The position numbers and the translations under genes were made by a program. A DNA stretch of 64,000 nucleotides from DATFVA01 sp963721075 (GTDB lineage Bacteria > Bacteroidota > Ignavibacteria > Ignavibacteriales > Ignavibacteriaceae), in NCBI GenBank assembly GCA_963721075.1, contig CAVRHV010000006.1, forward strand, positions 62,001-126,000, given 5' to 3'. Position 1 is the stretch's first letter. Each line of letters opens with the position of its first letter. The notes below the pieces were generated by a model. That model saw only the letters and a program-made list of their open reading frames with translations, made no database searches and was not told the DNA's origin. Below, in pieces: positions 16,750 through 24,637 of the stretch.

Positions 16750-16821
16750 AATGCCCTCAAATTTTTATGTTTTAGCCTAACTTTTTTCTTATTGCTGCCA
16801 TATTTCCGTGTATGCGGGATC

Positions 16822-17310
16822 TTATTCAGTGTAGCTTTTGATCTCAGCTTTCAGTGAGTTAAGCGGGATTCTCGAAGCCGTCATCATTTCGCCCGATTTA
16901 TCTTTTAGAAGTGAAACTTTCCCGTCCTCACCGGCAAACACTTTATAGTCATTACTCTTATTATCCTTCTTCAGAAAGAGCAGCACCTCTTCATCATTCT
17001 GAAATTCGGGCATATGTGAGTATAATTCTCCTACTCCGTCAACCTCTCCGCCGGGATGGTTAACCACAATAACTCCATTCGTTCCGTTTCCCTTTAAGTA
17101 TTCACTAACCTGTATTGTTGTCTTTGTTATTATCCTGCTTTTATTCTGAGCCCATTCCGACTGCTGCTTGGTTACCTTGCCGGTAAGAATTACATCCGCA
17201 CCTTTGGATAGGGCCTTAACTTCAGCCTGGTATGATTGGGCTAAGCCTGTGAATTGAATAAAGAAGACAAAGAATACCCCAAAGACAATAAAGTTGTCTT
17301 TTAACTTCAT
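16822..17310 (-). CDS. small secreted protein of unknown function
   Basis: 162 residues with a Sec signal peptide (VFGVFFVFFIQFTGLAQ). The mature part has VILTGKVTKQQSEW, TTIQVSEYLKGN and VVNHPGGEVDGVGELYSHM, then EVLLFLKKD. I recall similar segments (a VLTG opening, a KG-x-VVV-GGEVGG core and a VLLFL element) in secreted proteins found beside or fused to matrixin-type proteases in other bacteria. That fits its position 72 bp upstream of the giant metalloprotease-containing gene and on the same strand. No catalytic residues are obvious. A chaperone, inhibitor or accessory role for the neighbour is only a guess. Confidence 0.8.
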   Translation of the reverse strand: MKLKDNFIVFGVFFVFFIQFTGLAQSYQAEVKALSKGADVILTGKVTKQQSEWAQNKSRIITKTTIQVSEYLKGNGTNGVIVVNHPGGEVDGVGELYSHMPEFQNDEEVLLFLKKDNKSNDYKVFAGEDGKVSLLKDKSGEMMTASRIPLNSLKAEIKSYTE

Positions 17311-17791
17311 AGTACGCCTCCTGCGATTTCTAATATTATATGATCCTAAACTATATTAATTAATCAATCCTGCGTTAGGACAAATCGTGCATAATTATGG
17401 ATTTTCACAACACTCTGAGTGAAAATGATAGAGCACAGTACAGTAACTCAGTTGAATAGGTTAATGGGGTAAATGATGGGAGTGATATTAGCGGAAATAT
17501 TTACAAAAAGCAATAGTTTTCCACTGTAAAGTATATTAAATAAATGTTACCCGTGATTTTGGAGATAGCTATGCATCAGAATGATCCACTATGCAGATAA
17601 AAAATAGAGGTTGTCTCAAAAATCTGATATCGTCAGCCTGAACTGGTTTCAGGTTCTAATTCCGATTCGAAATCGAATAATCAGATTCCGAAATAAATTC
17701 CGAATGACACTTATGAGACAGCCTCATTTCAATTCAGAATAATCCTAATACTGTGTGTAAAAGTAGTACAGTCCTGATTATTTCAAAATTC
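17311..17791. other. 481-bp intergenic stretch containing one palindromic element
   Basis: No coding frame or RNA gene was recognised. The only structure seen is the 119-bp palindromic element at 17607-17725, described separately. The first ~150 bp should hold the promoter of the secreted-protein gene starting at 17310, whose RBS AGGAGG lies just upstream of the ATG. Confidence 0.6.
17607..17725. repeat. 119-bp palindromic interspersed element, copy 1
   Basis: It starts GAGGTTGTCTCA and ends TGAGACAGCCTC, a 12-bp terminal inverted repeat with one mismatch. Inside are two smaller hairpins: CCTGAA...TTCAGG and ATTCCGAA...TTCCGAAT-like. The element is non-coding and MITE-like. A close relative with the same order of parts lies at 22729. 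Confidence 0.8.
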
Positions 17792-18445
17792 TCAGAGTTT
17801 TACTGACACAGTACTGGTCCAGTACACTTTTTTCTTATTCTGCGTACCTCCTGCCAGTGCAATGAATACTACCGGTGAGGGATCTTTTGTAAGCAGTTTC
17901 CTGCTCATACTGTCCAATGCTATTTCCTGGCTGTAGTTTCCCCCCGATGCAGGTTCGGATATCTTTTTAAATAAAGGTATGATAGTGCCCGATTCATTTC
18001 CGAAATAAATAAATACGAATAGTGTGGCCGGAAATGAAAGATCGGGATTTGAAGGGCAGTTGAATGAAAGATTGAGTTTCTTGTTTTCAATAGCCGCCGA
18101 ATTCAGGATCAGAGGAAGTCCCTCCGGTGTAATTTTATTTGAAGTGGTCAATAACCCGTCTTTTACCAGTTTTGCATTATTCTTAATCAGCCGCTGGTAT
18201 GAATTAGTTCCCGGAACCTTCGCATTTTTCCAGATTTCCTGAAGCTCGGGAGTACCATTCGCAGTTTTGGCAATAGCTACTGTTGCAGCAAAGTTACTCC
18301 TTCCCCGAACAGCTGCCTTTGACTTACTCGCCTTAAAGTTTGCCGGCAGGGAATAATAAAAGGGTTTTCCATTCCGGATTCTGATTATAACATTCCCAAC
18401 CTTACCGCTGGGTATTCCGATAACTGAAGATTTATTTGAAGCCAT
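17792..18445 (-). CDS. conserved-looking hypothetical protein
   Basis: 217 residues if started at ATG 18445, which has a strong RBS (AAGGAGG, 6 bases upstream). A longer frame back to 18601 exists, but it runs through the 11-bp tandem repeat and would add a low-complexity Cys-rich leader, so I reject it. The protein begins with IPSGKVGNVIIRIRNGKPFYYS, which recalls small Bacteroidota proteins of DUF6266 type (a G-K-x-G-N-V-V motif followed by a Tyr/Ser-rich strand), but the match is weak. There is no signal peptide or membrane helix. The C-terminal half is beta-rich. Function unknown. Confidence 0.75.
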   Translation of the reverse strand: MASNKSSVIGIPSGKVGNVIIRIRNGKPFYYSLPANFKASKSKAAVRGRSNFAATVAIAKTANGTPELQEIWKNAKVPGTNSYQRLIKNNAKLVKDGLLTTSNKITPEGLPLILNSAAIENKKLNLSFNCPSNPDLSFPATLFVFIYFGNESGTIIPLFKKISEPASGGNYSQEIALDSMSRKLLTKDPSPVVFIALAGGTQNKKKVYWTSTVSVKL

Positions 18446-18497
18446 GATTTTCCTCCTTTTTACACTCGAAATATACCATTTTTTATGATGTGTTTCA

Positions 18498-18563
18498 AGC
18501 GCAGCTGGAGCGCAGTTGGAGCGGAGTTGAAGCGCAGTTGGAGCGCAGTTGAAGCGCAGTTGA
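18498..18563. repeat. six-unit 11-bp tandem repeat upstream of the hypothetical gene
   Basis: Six contiguous 11-bp units of consensus AGCGCAGTTG[GA], differing at one or two positions each. The repeat starts 53 bp upstream of the ATG at 18445. The 11-bp period is close to one helical turn, so each unit shows the same DNA face. Confidence 0.85.
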
Positions 18564-18715
18564 GAGCTATTTTGGGGGTAATTAACACATTTATGGGACA
18601 ATTGATGAATTCATCAGAATTAAACAGTTTTTTTAGTACGGGGGGTAAATTTCTGTACTTAATCCCGGATAAGACAGTGGGATAATGAAATTTTATGAGA
18701 TGTTGAGAACGCGGA

Positions 18716-21619
18716 TTATTTTACTGGTCCAAAATATCGGTCCAGCCAGGCAATAGTCTCTTTTATACGTTCAATCCGTGGGACACCGTGACCTGATTCA
18801 TAGCGGCGTATAACTTTATTTTTATCTGGTGTTCCAAGCCATCTGAAGAAAGGTTTTTGTGAACTTTCCATCGGCAGGAAAAAATCATATTTCCCGTTTA
18901 GCATAAGTACCGGTATCTTAACCCTCGGAAGGTAATTGAAGGGATCAACTTCAGGTAGAACCGGTTCAGAGGTAAGTCCTCCTCCCCGCAATACAGCAGC
19001 TTTAATTCTTTTATCTGCTGCAAGCATGATGGGACTAATTGCCGCACCCCAGCTTGATCCATAATATGCCAGCCTGGAAGTGTCAATATCGTTCCTCGTT
19101 TCCAGGTAATCGATAGTCCGGCTAAGATCTTTAGCCCACATTATAACGTGTTCCTTATAGAAATTTGACTTGTTCTGGTAATCAGAACTCAAATCGTCTC
19201 CTCGTTCATAAGTTCCTTTATATATCGGATAAACAACTGCTCTTCCATCTCTGGGCAGAAAGTCAGCGAGGAACTCCAGTGAAGTTTCACTTGAGTATGT
19301 GTTAATAGCTGTTGAACCCGGAAAATAAACTACGGTCTGGTAGGGTGGTTTCCCCTTCTTAGGCAGGAATAGGTATGCCGTCATTCTTTCCTGCCCGTAA
19401 GCAGCATCGAACGAAATCTTTTCACGCCTCCAGTTATCTTCTTCCCGACTGTATTGAATAGCTGCCTTTAAAGGCCGTTTGTCGTAATCAAATTGGTGAA
19501 GAAAAAAATTGAAAGTCTCATCACCAACCGGAATTTCTTTTGAATAATCACGTGTCAATATCTGAACATCTTGTTCAAGAGCTAAACGCTGTTCGTCCGA
19601 CTTAAGGTACCTGATGCATCTGAATCCATTCGTTGGTGAACGATCGAATGGAGAAAGTGCTAAAGCATCGTTAAAAGTCCAGCCCGGATCATCCCACCCG
19701 CCGCCAAGAATGTACCTCAGTTTTTCTCCGCATTTATTGAGACACCACTCGCGGGCATTGCCTGCCAGGTCATAGGTTCCGAAACGATTCATTGAATGGC
19801 TGGCCCCTACGGGTATTGATTTTTTACCATTAAAATTACCAAGCGGGATAATCCCGGAACTGGCCCAGAAAAAAGCTGCAAAGTTCCAATGATATACTGT
19901 CGGTAAACTTTTTCCTACATACCTCGCATAAGCAGCCGCTTCATACCAGCTTACCCCGGTTACAGGGTAATTATCTTCTCCTTCCGGGTAATTTCCTAAT
20001 TCCCACGTAGCGGGACCCGGCCTTCCTGTCTTATCAACAAAGCGATCCATAGCCTCATTCCAGGGTATAATTTTTCCGTTATCAGTAATCTGTTCTTTCC
20101 AGTAACTTTGATTATTATATCCATCACTATCTATAAATCGTTTGTATTCTTTATTTGTAACTTCATACCGGTCTATTAAGAAGTCGTCAATTTTTTGTGA
20201 ATTCAGATAAGTTAGTCCCATAAGATCCATTGTAACTTCATCTCCCTCAACATATACCATGTTGTCAGGCAGACTAGCTATCCCGGGCATTTTATAAGAA
20301 TACTTATCAGAAAAGAAAATAACATTATTTATAATGTCATTAACAGACGAATATCCTTCTTTTTCCAGTTTTATTCTTGAAAAGCCGACAGGAAATCTGA
20401 TACTGTCAATCGGCGTCATCCCAATGTATTTCCAGGCCGCCTCAGTATCAGAATAAGGCTTTGCATAAACACTAGCACCGCCGGGATCTGAAAAAAACTT
20501 TACATACCTTGAGAACTTTGGCCACAAACGACCGAGTACACGACTTTCTGAATTGTAGCTGTCCGCCTCCAGGGCGAGCTGATATGCCTTCCATGAATTT
20601 GGACCTTCACCAAAGACATTTATATCCGCAGTTAATCTCTCGATTTCAGGAAGCGCAGTATCCTGGACCCATTGGGTTTTTGACTGGTGATTAAACCAAA
20701 AATAAATCGCGATCACGGCAAGAGCCAGGACAAAAATAAGTGGAATGAGATAATTTGGTTTACTCAGGACTGAATTCAAACTGAATCTTCGCTTATCTTC
20801 AGATTGGTCTTTCTCTTTTATATGCTTAAAAAGTTCCAGAATCTCGGTTACGGAAGCAAAACGCTCTGTTGGATCCTTTTTAAGAGCCTTGAATATTATT
20901 TGGGATAATTTCTCCGGCAGCGTCTTATTATATTTATCAATTGGGTCCGGATCCTCGTTAAGTATTGAGTAAAGTACCGCCTGCTCATAATCACTCCTGA
21001 ACGGCAATTGACCAGTCACCATTTCATACAAAACCACACCAAATGACCATATGTCTGTCTGAAAACCAGGCGAAATACCTTTTATCTGTTCAGGGGCCAT
21101 ATATACAGAAGTTCCCATCAGAGTATTTTCCTTCGTCAGCTTTGTCTGACCGGGCAGCTTCGCCAGTCCGAAATCCATAATTTTTACTTTACCGTCTGCG
21201 GTCAGCATTATATTTTGTGATTTTATATCCCGGTGTATTATTCCTTTTTCGTGGGCTGCTGAAATTCCCTCTAAAATCTGAATGGCAATATTTATTGTAT
21301 CCTCAGTTGGAATTGGCGCTTCATTAATTTTATCTTTCAATTCAATTCCATCAATAAACTCCATAACAATAAATACATTATCGTCCCATTCCTCAATAGC
21401 ATAGACGGTCGCAATATTGGGATGATTCAGGGAAGCAGCTGCCTGGGCTTCTATCTCAAATCGCTTCCTTTCCTGTTCGTTCGTCGTAATATGATGCGGT
21501 AAAAATTTGATCGCCACTTCCCTTTTTAACTTTGTGTCTGCCGCTTTATATACGACACCCATTCCCCCCTCTCCAAGCTTTGACAGAATTTCATAATGCA
21601 GAATTTTTTTGCCGATCAT
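18716..21619 (-). CDS. Ser/Thr protein kinase - PEGA - FGE-like - alpha/beta hydrolase fusion
   Basis: 967 residues from ATG 21619; a TTG 39 bp upstream is less likely. Counting from that TTG: Hanks kinase 21-285 with GEGGMG (29-34), K51, HRD (142-144), DFG (162-164) and MAPE; a membrane helix at 303-322; a PEGA-like segment at 389-440 (DPGGASVYAKPY); an FGE/SUMF1-like domain at ~465-685 (GVSWYEAAAYARY, AGNAREWC, GFRCIRY); and an alpha/beta hydrolase at ~740-980 with nucleophile S869 in GSSWG, D925 and H957, a complete-looking triad. The kinase would be cytoplasmic, and the FGE-like and hydrolase parts periplasmic. Kinase-FGE fusions are known in this phylum; a C-terminal esterase/peptidase-like domain is less usual. 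The gene is intact, unlike many of its neighbours. Confidence 0.88.
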   Translation of the reverse strand: MIGKKILHYEILSKLGEGGMGVVYKAADTKLKREVAIKFLPHHITTNEQERKRFEIEAQAAASLNHPNIATVYAIEEWDDNVFIVMEFIDGIELKDKINEAPIPTEDTINIAIQILEGISAAHEKGIIHRDIKSQNIMLTADGKVKIMDFGLAKLPGQTKLTKENTLMGTSVYMAPEQIKGISPGFQTDIWSFGVVLYEMVTGQLPFRSDYEQAVLYSILNEDPDPIDKYNKTLPEKLSQIIFKALKKDPTERFASVTEILELFKHIKEKDQSEDKRRFSLNSVLSKPNYLIPLIFVLALAVIAIYFWFNHQSKTQWVQDTALPEIERLTADINVFGEGPNSWKAYQLALEADSYNSESRVLGRLWPKFSRYVKFFSDPGGASVYAKPYSDTEAAWKYIGMTPIDSIRFPVGFSRIKLEKEGYSSVNDIINNVIFFSDKYSYKMPGIASLPDNMVYVEGDEVTMDLMGLTYLNSQKIDDFLIDRYEVTNKEYKRFIDSDGYNNQSYWKEQITDNGKIIPWNEAMDRFVDKTGRPGPATWELGNYPEGEDNYPVTGVSWYEAAAYARYVGKSLPTVYHWNFAAFFWASSGIIPLGNFNGKKSIPVGASHSMNRFGTYDLAGNAREWCLNKCGEKLRYILGGGWDDPGWTFNDALALSPFDRSPTNGFRCIRYLKSDEQRLALEQDVQILTRDYSKEIPVGDETFNFFLHQFDYDKRPLKAAIQYSREEDNWRREKISFDAAYGQERMTAYLFLPKKGKPPYQTVVYFPGSTAINTYSSETSLEFLADFLPRDGRAVVYPIYKGTYERGDDLSSDYQNKSNFYKEHVIMWAKDLSRTIDYLETRNDIDTSRLAYYGSSWGAAISPIMLAADKRIKAAVLRGGGLTSEPVLPEVDPFNYLPRVKIPVLMLNGKYDFFLPMESSQKPFFRWLGTPDKNKVIRRYESGHGVPRIERIKETIAWLDRYFGPVK

Positions 21620-21753
21620 TTTAATACGATAAACATTGTTAAATATCTTCCTATACAAATAGAATTTTGCTTGAACAGGTAAAATGAATATCCGGAATGT
21701 AGACTTGTGGGAATGAGTTTAATAAAAAAATAAATGATTCGCTACAATTTTTA

Positions 21754-22659
21754 TCAGAAAGAAAAATGAGGGTAATTTTTATCCAGGTATTTTTTGACTT
21801 CTGTGATATCTGATTTGCTGGTGAGATCCGGGACATGCTCTTTGAGGGGATAACAAAATACGCCGGATTCGTATTGATTTGCCAGAAGAGTTACCGCTTC
21901 CGGAAGTTCTTTTTCCCTGCGCACAGGATTTTCGGGCAGGTCTTCAAGAATAGGAAGTATAAGATCGTACTCAAGTGAAAAAAGATTCATACTTACTCCT
22001 ACATATCCATGCCTTGATTTCAGTTCATATATTTGCTGAGTCGAGGGCTTCTCTAATATTTTAATTAAGAAACCCTGACTGTTTTTTACTGTCACTGCAA
22101 ACTTTTCGAGGCGGGATGTTTCAAACTGCATTGCCGAGCGGTCATAATCGATTAACGCCCCCGGGTAACCTGAATTCTGTACCAGGAAAAATGCATCTTT
22201 TGAATACAGGTTATCACTGTTGCATACAGTAAATTTACCTCCGGCCCATTCGGGTTTTGATTTTAATCCGCAGAGAAGTGCATCCGCCGTCCCTAACGGC
22301 TTAACCCTTCCGGCAGGGATTTTTTGAACCGCATAAGAGATCAATAATCCTTTAAATTCATTATTCCTCTCCTTGCTGCCGTAATATTCTTTAATGGAAT
22401 TATCATTTTCTCCGATGACGAGAACTATATCGCGGTAACCTGTTTCCCGCGCGTTGAACAGGAGATAGTCAAGAAACGGCCGGAAATTTTTCCCCACCCC
22501 GATCATCGACTTCGATTTCTCATCAGCATCTTTGATCAGTTTTTCGTTTATTACCTGACGCGTCCCATCAGAGGAATCAATTTCCTTACTCTGAGCTAAT
22601 GGCTTTCTCATTCTGGATGAAATTCCGCCGGCTAATATGACTAATTTTCCGCTTTGCAT
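21754..22659 (-). CDS. sugar-phosphate nucleotidyltransferase family protein
   Basis: 301 residues with the nucleotide-binding signature LAGGISSRMR (residues 9-18) and a Rossmann-like N-terminal half (DIVLVIGENDNSI, GTADALLCGL, FTVCNSDNLY). The metal-binding Asp is probably in the NSDN element. The signature is shared with GlmU/RfbA/GalU-type enzymes, which join a sugar 1-phosphate to an NTP. The insertion after the signature is longer than in RfbA. It lies 330 bp after the GHMP kinase gene and on the same strand, so the pair could make a UDP- or dTDP-sugar from galactose or GalNAc. The sugar specificity cannot be read from the sequence. Confidence 0.8.
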   Translation of the reverse strand: MQSGKLVILAGGISSRMRKPLAQSKEIDSSDGTRQVINEKLIKDADEKSKSMIGVGKNFRPFLDYLLFNARETGYRDIVLVIGENDNSIKEYYGSKERNNEFKGLLISYAVQKIPAGRVKPLGTADALLCGLKSKPEWAGGKFTVCNSDNLYSKDAFFLVQNSGYPGALIDYDRSAMQFETSRLEKFAVTVKNSQGFLIKILEKPSTQQIYELKSRHGYVGVSMNLFSLEYDLILPILEDLPENPVRREKELPEAVTLLANQYESGVFCYPLKEHVPDLTSKSDITEVKKYLDKNYPHFSF

Positions 22660-22989
22660 TGTTCGGGTTTTTTATCAGGCATAAGTTACAATATTACTTA
22701 TTGAATATTTCCCTCACAGATAAATCCTGAGGCTGTCTTAAAAGTCTGATATTGTCAGCCTGAACTGGTTTCAGGTTCTAAGTCCGATATCAAATAGTGA
22801 GATTCCGAAATAAATTCGGAATGACACTTATGAGGCAGCCTCCGATTCGGAATGACATTTATGAGGCAGCTTCTAATTCGGAATGACACTTATGAGGCAG
22901 CCTCAGATCCGTAATGACATTTATGAGGCAGCTTCTTATTCGGAATAACGCTTCTAAGACGGCCTCTGATTTGAAATGTCAGGGAATTC
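22660..22989. other. 330-bp intergenic stretch filled by the second palindromic element
   Basis: No gene was found. The first ~70 bp is the likely leader of the nucleotidyltransferase gene, and 22729-22965 is the palindromic element with a tandem-repeat tail, described separately. Confidence 0.6.
22729..22965. repeat. palindromic interspersed element, copy 2, with 31-bp tandem extension
   Basis: 22729-22842 matches copy 1 (17607-17725) end to end: GAGGCTGTCTTA start, CCTGAACTGGTTTCAGG hairpin, ATTCCGAA/TTCGGAAT hairpin, GAGGCAGCCTC end. The right arm is then repeated as 31-bp units. The AATGAC (or AATAAC) core recurs at 22820, 22851, 22882, 22913 and 22944, an exact 31-bp period. Units alternate between CAGCCTC and CAGCTTC ends. 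No coding capacity. Confidence 0.85.
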
Positions 22990-24081
22990 TTAGTAATCCG
23001 GTTCTTCGCGTGAGCCTTCCTCTGTCGTAATAATGAAAGCTCTGCCGCCGGCAGCTTCAATTGCTTCCTTCACAACAACCGGATTATCCGGAGCATAGGC
23101 AAACATACAGCCTCCGCCGCCGGAGCCATTAATTTTTGCACCTAAAGCCCCGGCCGACAATGAGGCTTCTGTCATCCTGTCAATTTTGGGCGTTGAAATG
23201 CCAAGAACTTTTCTTAATATTTCCTGGTGGCTGTTCATCAGTTTTCCTATCATCCTGCCATCTGGTTCCTGCTTCAGTAGTTCCTCCCTGGCTGCCCCGG
23301 TCAGGTCTCTATTCTCTATCGTTCCGCTGAGAAGTCGGAACTGTGATTCCGTTAAATATTTCGCGTATTCCATCAGCGAAGATTTTTTTATACTTTGCAG
23401 GGAAAAATCAGGATCTACATTATTCAATAAGGCATTAATTTTAATGATCTGATTCTTCACATTAGCCAGAATATATTTGGTGTTTTTTGGTTCAAGTGAA
23501 TTCCCCAATACGAAAGTTCCCAGAGGCGACTCTATCTTCTTCACTTTGGATTGAGGTAAAAAATCAATTGAAATTATCCCTCCTATTGCCGTAGAAAAAT
23601 GATCCATCATCCCTCCCGGCTCGGAGAATTCGAGTACTTCAGCCTGGTGAGCATAAACAGCCAGCTGTTCCGGCGATAGAATTACGGCCTGGTCGCTCAT
23701 CCTTGATAAGAAGTTTATCCAGCTTACAACAAGGGCAGAGGAACTTGAGGCGCCGGCATTGATAGGAATATTACCGTGCACAGTACAATTAAATCCGCCG
23801 GTAAATGTAAATCCTTCCCTTAGAAGTATATTCAGTGAGCTTCTGAAGTAGTCCCGTTCTCTTATATAAGTAATCGGTTTGTCTAAATTGATCACTTCCC
23901 GGTCGGATATATCAGGAAGTTCCACAGTGATCAGCCGATCATCCTGCCTTCTGCCCGTCACTGTGATCCTAAGTGAAATGGCGGCTGCCAGTACGGGAAG
24001 CTGCAGGTAATCCTGGTGTTCTCCGAAGAGACAAACTCTTCCGGGAGTAGATATAGCTAGTTCATTTATTAGTTTCGACAT
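22990..24081 (-). CDS. GHMP-family sugar kinase (galactokinase-like)
   Basis: 363 residues. CLFGEHQDY (residues 17-25) matches the substrate-binding signature of galactokinase, INAGASSSSALVVS (107-120) is the Gly/Ser-rich ATP loop, and GAKINGSGGGGCMFAY near 315 is motif 3 of the GHMP fold. The likely reaction is phosphorylation of a sugar at C1, for galactose or, given the neighbours, N-acetylgalactosamine (GalNAc kinases such as human GALK2 belong to this fold). It starts 16 bp after the SSS symporter gene and shares its strand, so uptake and phosphorylation look coupled. Substrate unproven. Confidence 0.85.
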   Translation of the reverse strand: MSKLINELAISTPGRVCLFGEHQDYLQLPVLAAAISLRITVTGRRQDDRLITVELPDISDREVINLDKPITYIRERDYFRSSLNILLREGFTFTGGFNCTVHGNIPINAGASSSSALVVSWINFLSRMSDQAVILSPEQLAVYAHQAEVLEFSEPGGMMDHFSTAIGGIISIDFLPQSKVKKIESPLGTFVLGNSLEPKNTKYILANVKNQIIKINALLNNVDPDFSLQSIKKSSLMEYAKYLTESQFRLLSGTIENRDLTGAAREELLKQEPDGRMIGKLMNSHQEILRKVLGISTPKIDRMTEASLSAGALGAKINGSGGGGCMFAYAPDNPVVVKEAIEAAGGRAFIITTEEGSREEPDY

Positions 24082-24097
24082 ACCCTTAATCCACGGA

Positions 24098-24637
24098 TCA
24101 ATTTGTGTAGGTCCTGAACAATCCGCCGATAAAATAAATTATCATTCCAATTACCGCAAGGTATGATGCAGCAGCACTTCCGGTACTTCCTAAAAATACT
24201 CCCGCAAGAAATAATAAAAGTCCCGAACCGAATACAGCTAAGCTTAATTTCCCTTTAAAGGTCTTCGGGATGATATTATATACATTGTTGCTGCTTATTT
24301 CTTCATCGCTTATCGTTCTTGCCCTCCAGATCTCGTCGATTTTTTCATTAGATTCCTCTTTAGTAAGGAGACTGATTACAGGGGTTATAACCAGAGCGGT
24401 TCCTGCAGTTATGAATGTTGTAACGTTGAAATTCAAACCGTAAAAGAACTGACCAATAACACCCGAAACAGCCCCGGCAATATAGCCGCCAACGGCTCCC
24501 TGCCAGTTAATTCTTTTCCATAACAATCCGTATATCACCGCTATTACGAAGAGCGGCATATCCATTATAGCAATAATAGTTAAATAGGCATTTACTGCTC
24601 CGCCAAGGATCGGAACCAGGTATGCAAACAGAATCAT
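24098..24637 (-). CDS. C-terminal fragment of the SSS symporter
   Basis: 179 residues of the last membrane helices of the symporter. MILFAYLVPILGGAVNAYL continues the frame of the upstream fragment after a shift near 24645-24660, where KVARS is followed by VITFVTGLGM in this frame. Helices continue to the C-terminus (LAVIGMIIYFIGGLFRTY). Together with the 5' fragment the symporter is ~550 residues, a normal SSS length. Confidence 0.8.
   Translation of the reverse strand: MILFAYLVPILGGAVNAYLTIIAIMDMPLFVIAVIYGLLWKRINWQGAVGGYIAGAVSGVIGQFFYGLNFNVTTFITAGTALVITPVISLLTKEESNEKIDEIWRARTISDEEISSNNVYNIIPKTFKGKLSLAVFGSGLLLFLAGVFLGSTGSAAASYLAVIGMIIYFIGGLFRTYTN

Noticed and set aside
18446..18601. Upstream extension of the hypothetical gene through the 11-bp repeat
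   Set aside because: It adds a low-complexity leader with Cys-Ala-Pro repeats; a strong RBS stands at the ATG at 18445.
22820..22965. Possible CRISPR array from the regular 31-bp units
   Set aside because: The units are directly adjacent with no variable spacers and no cas genes; they are duplicated arms of the palindromic element.
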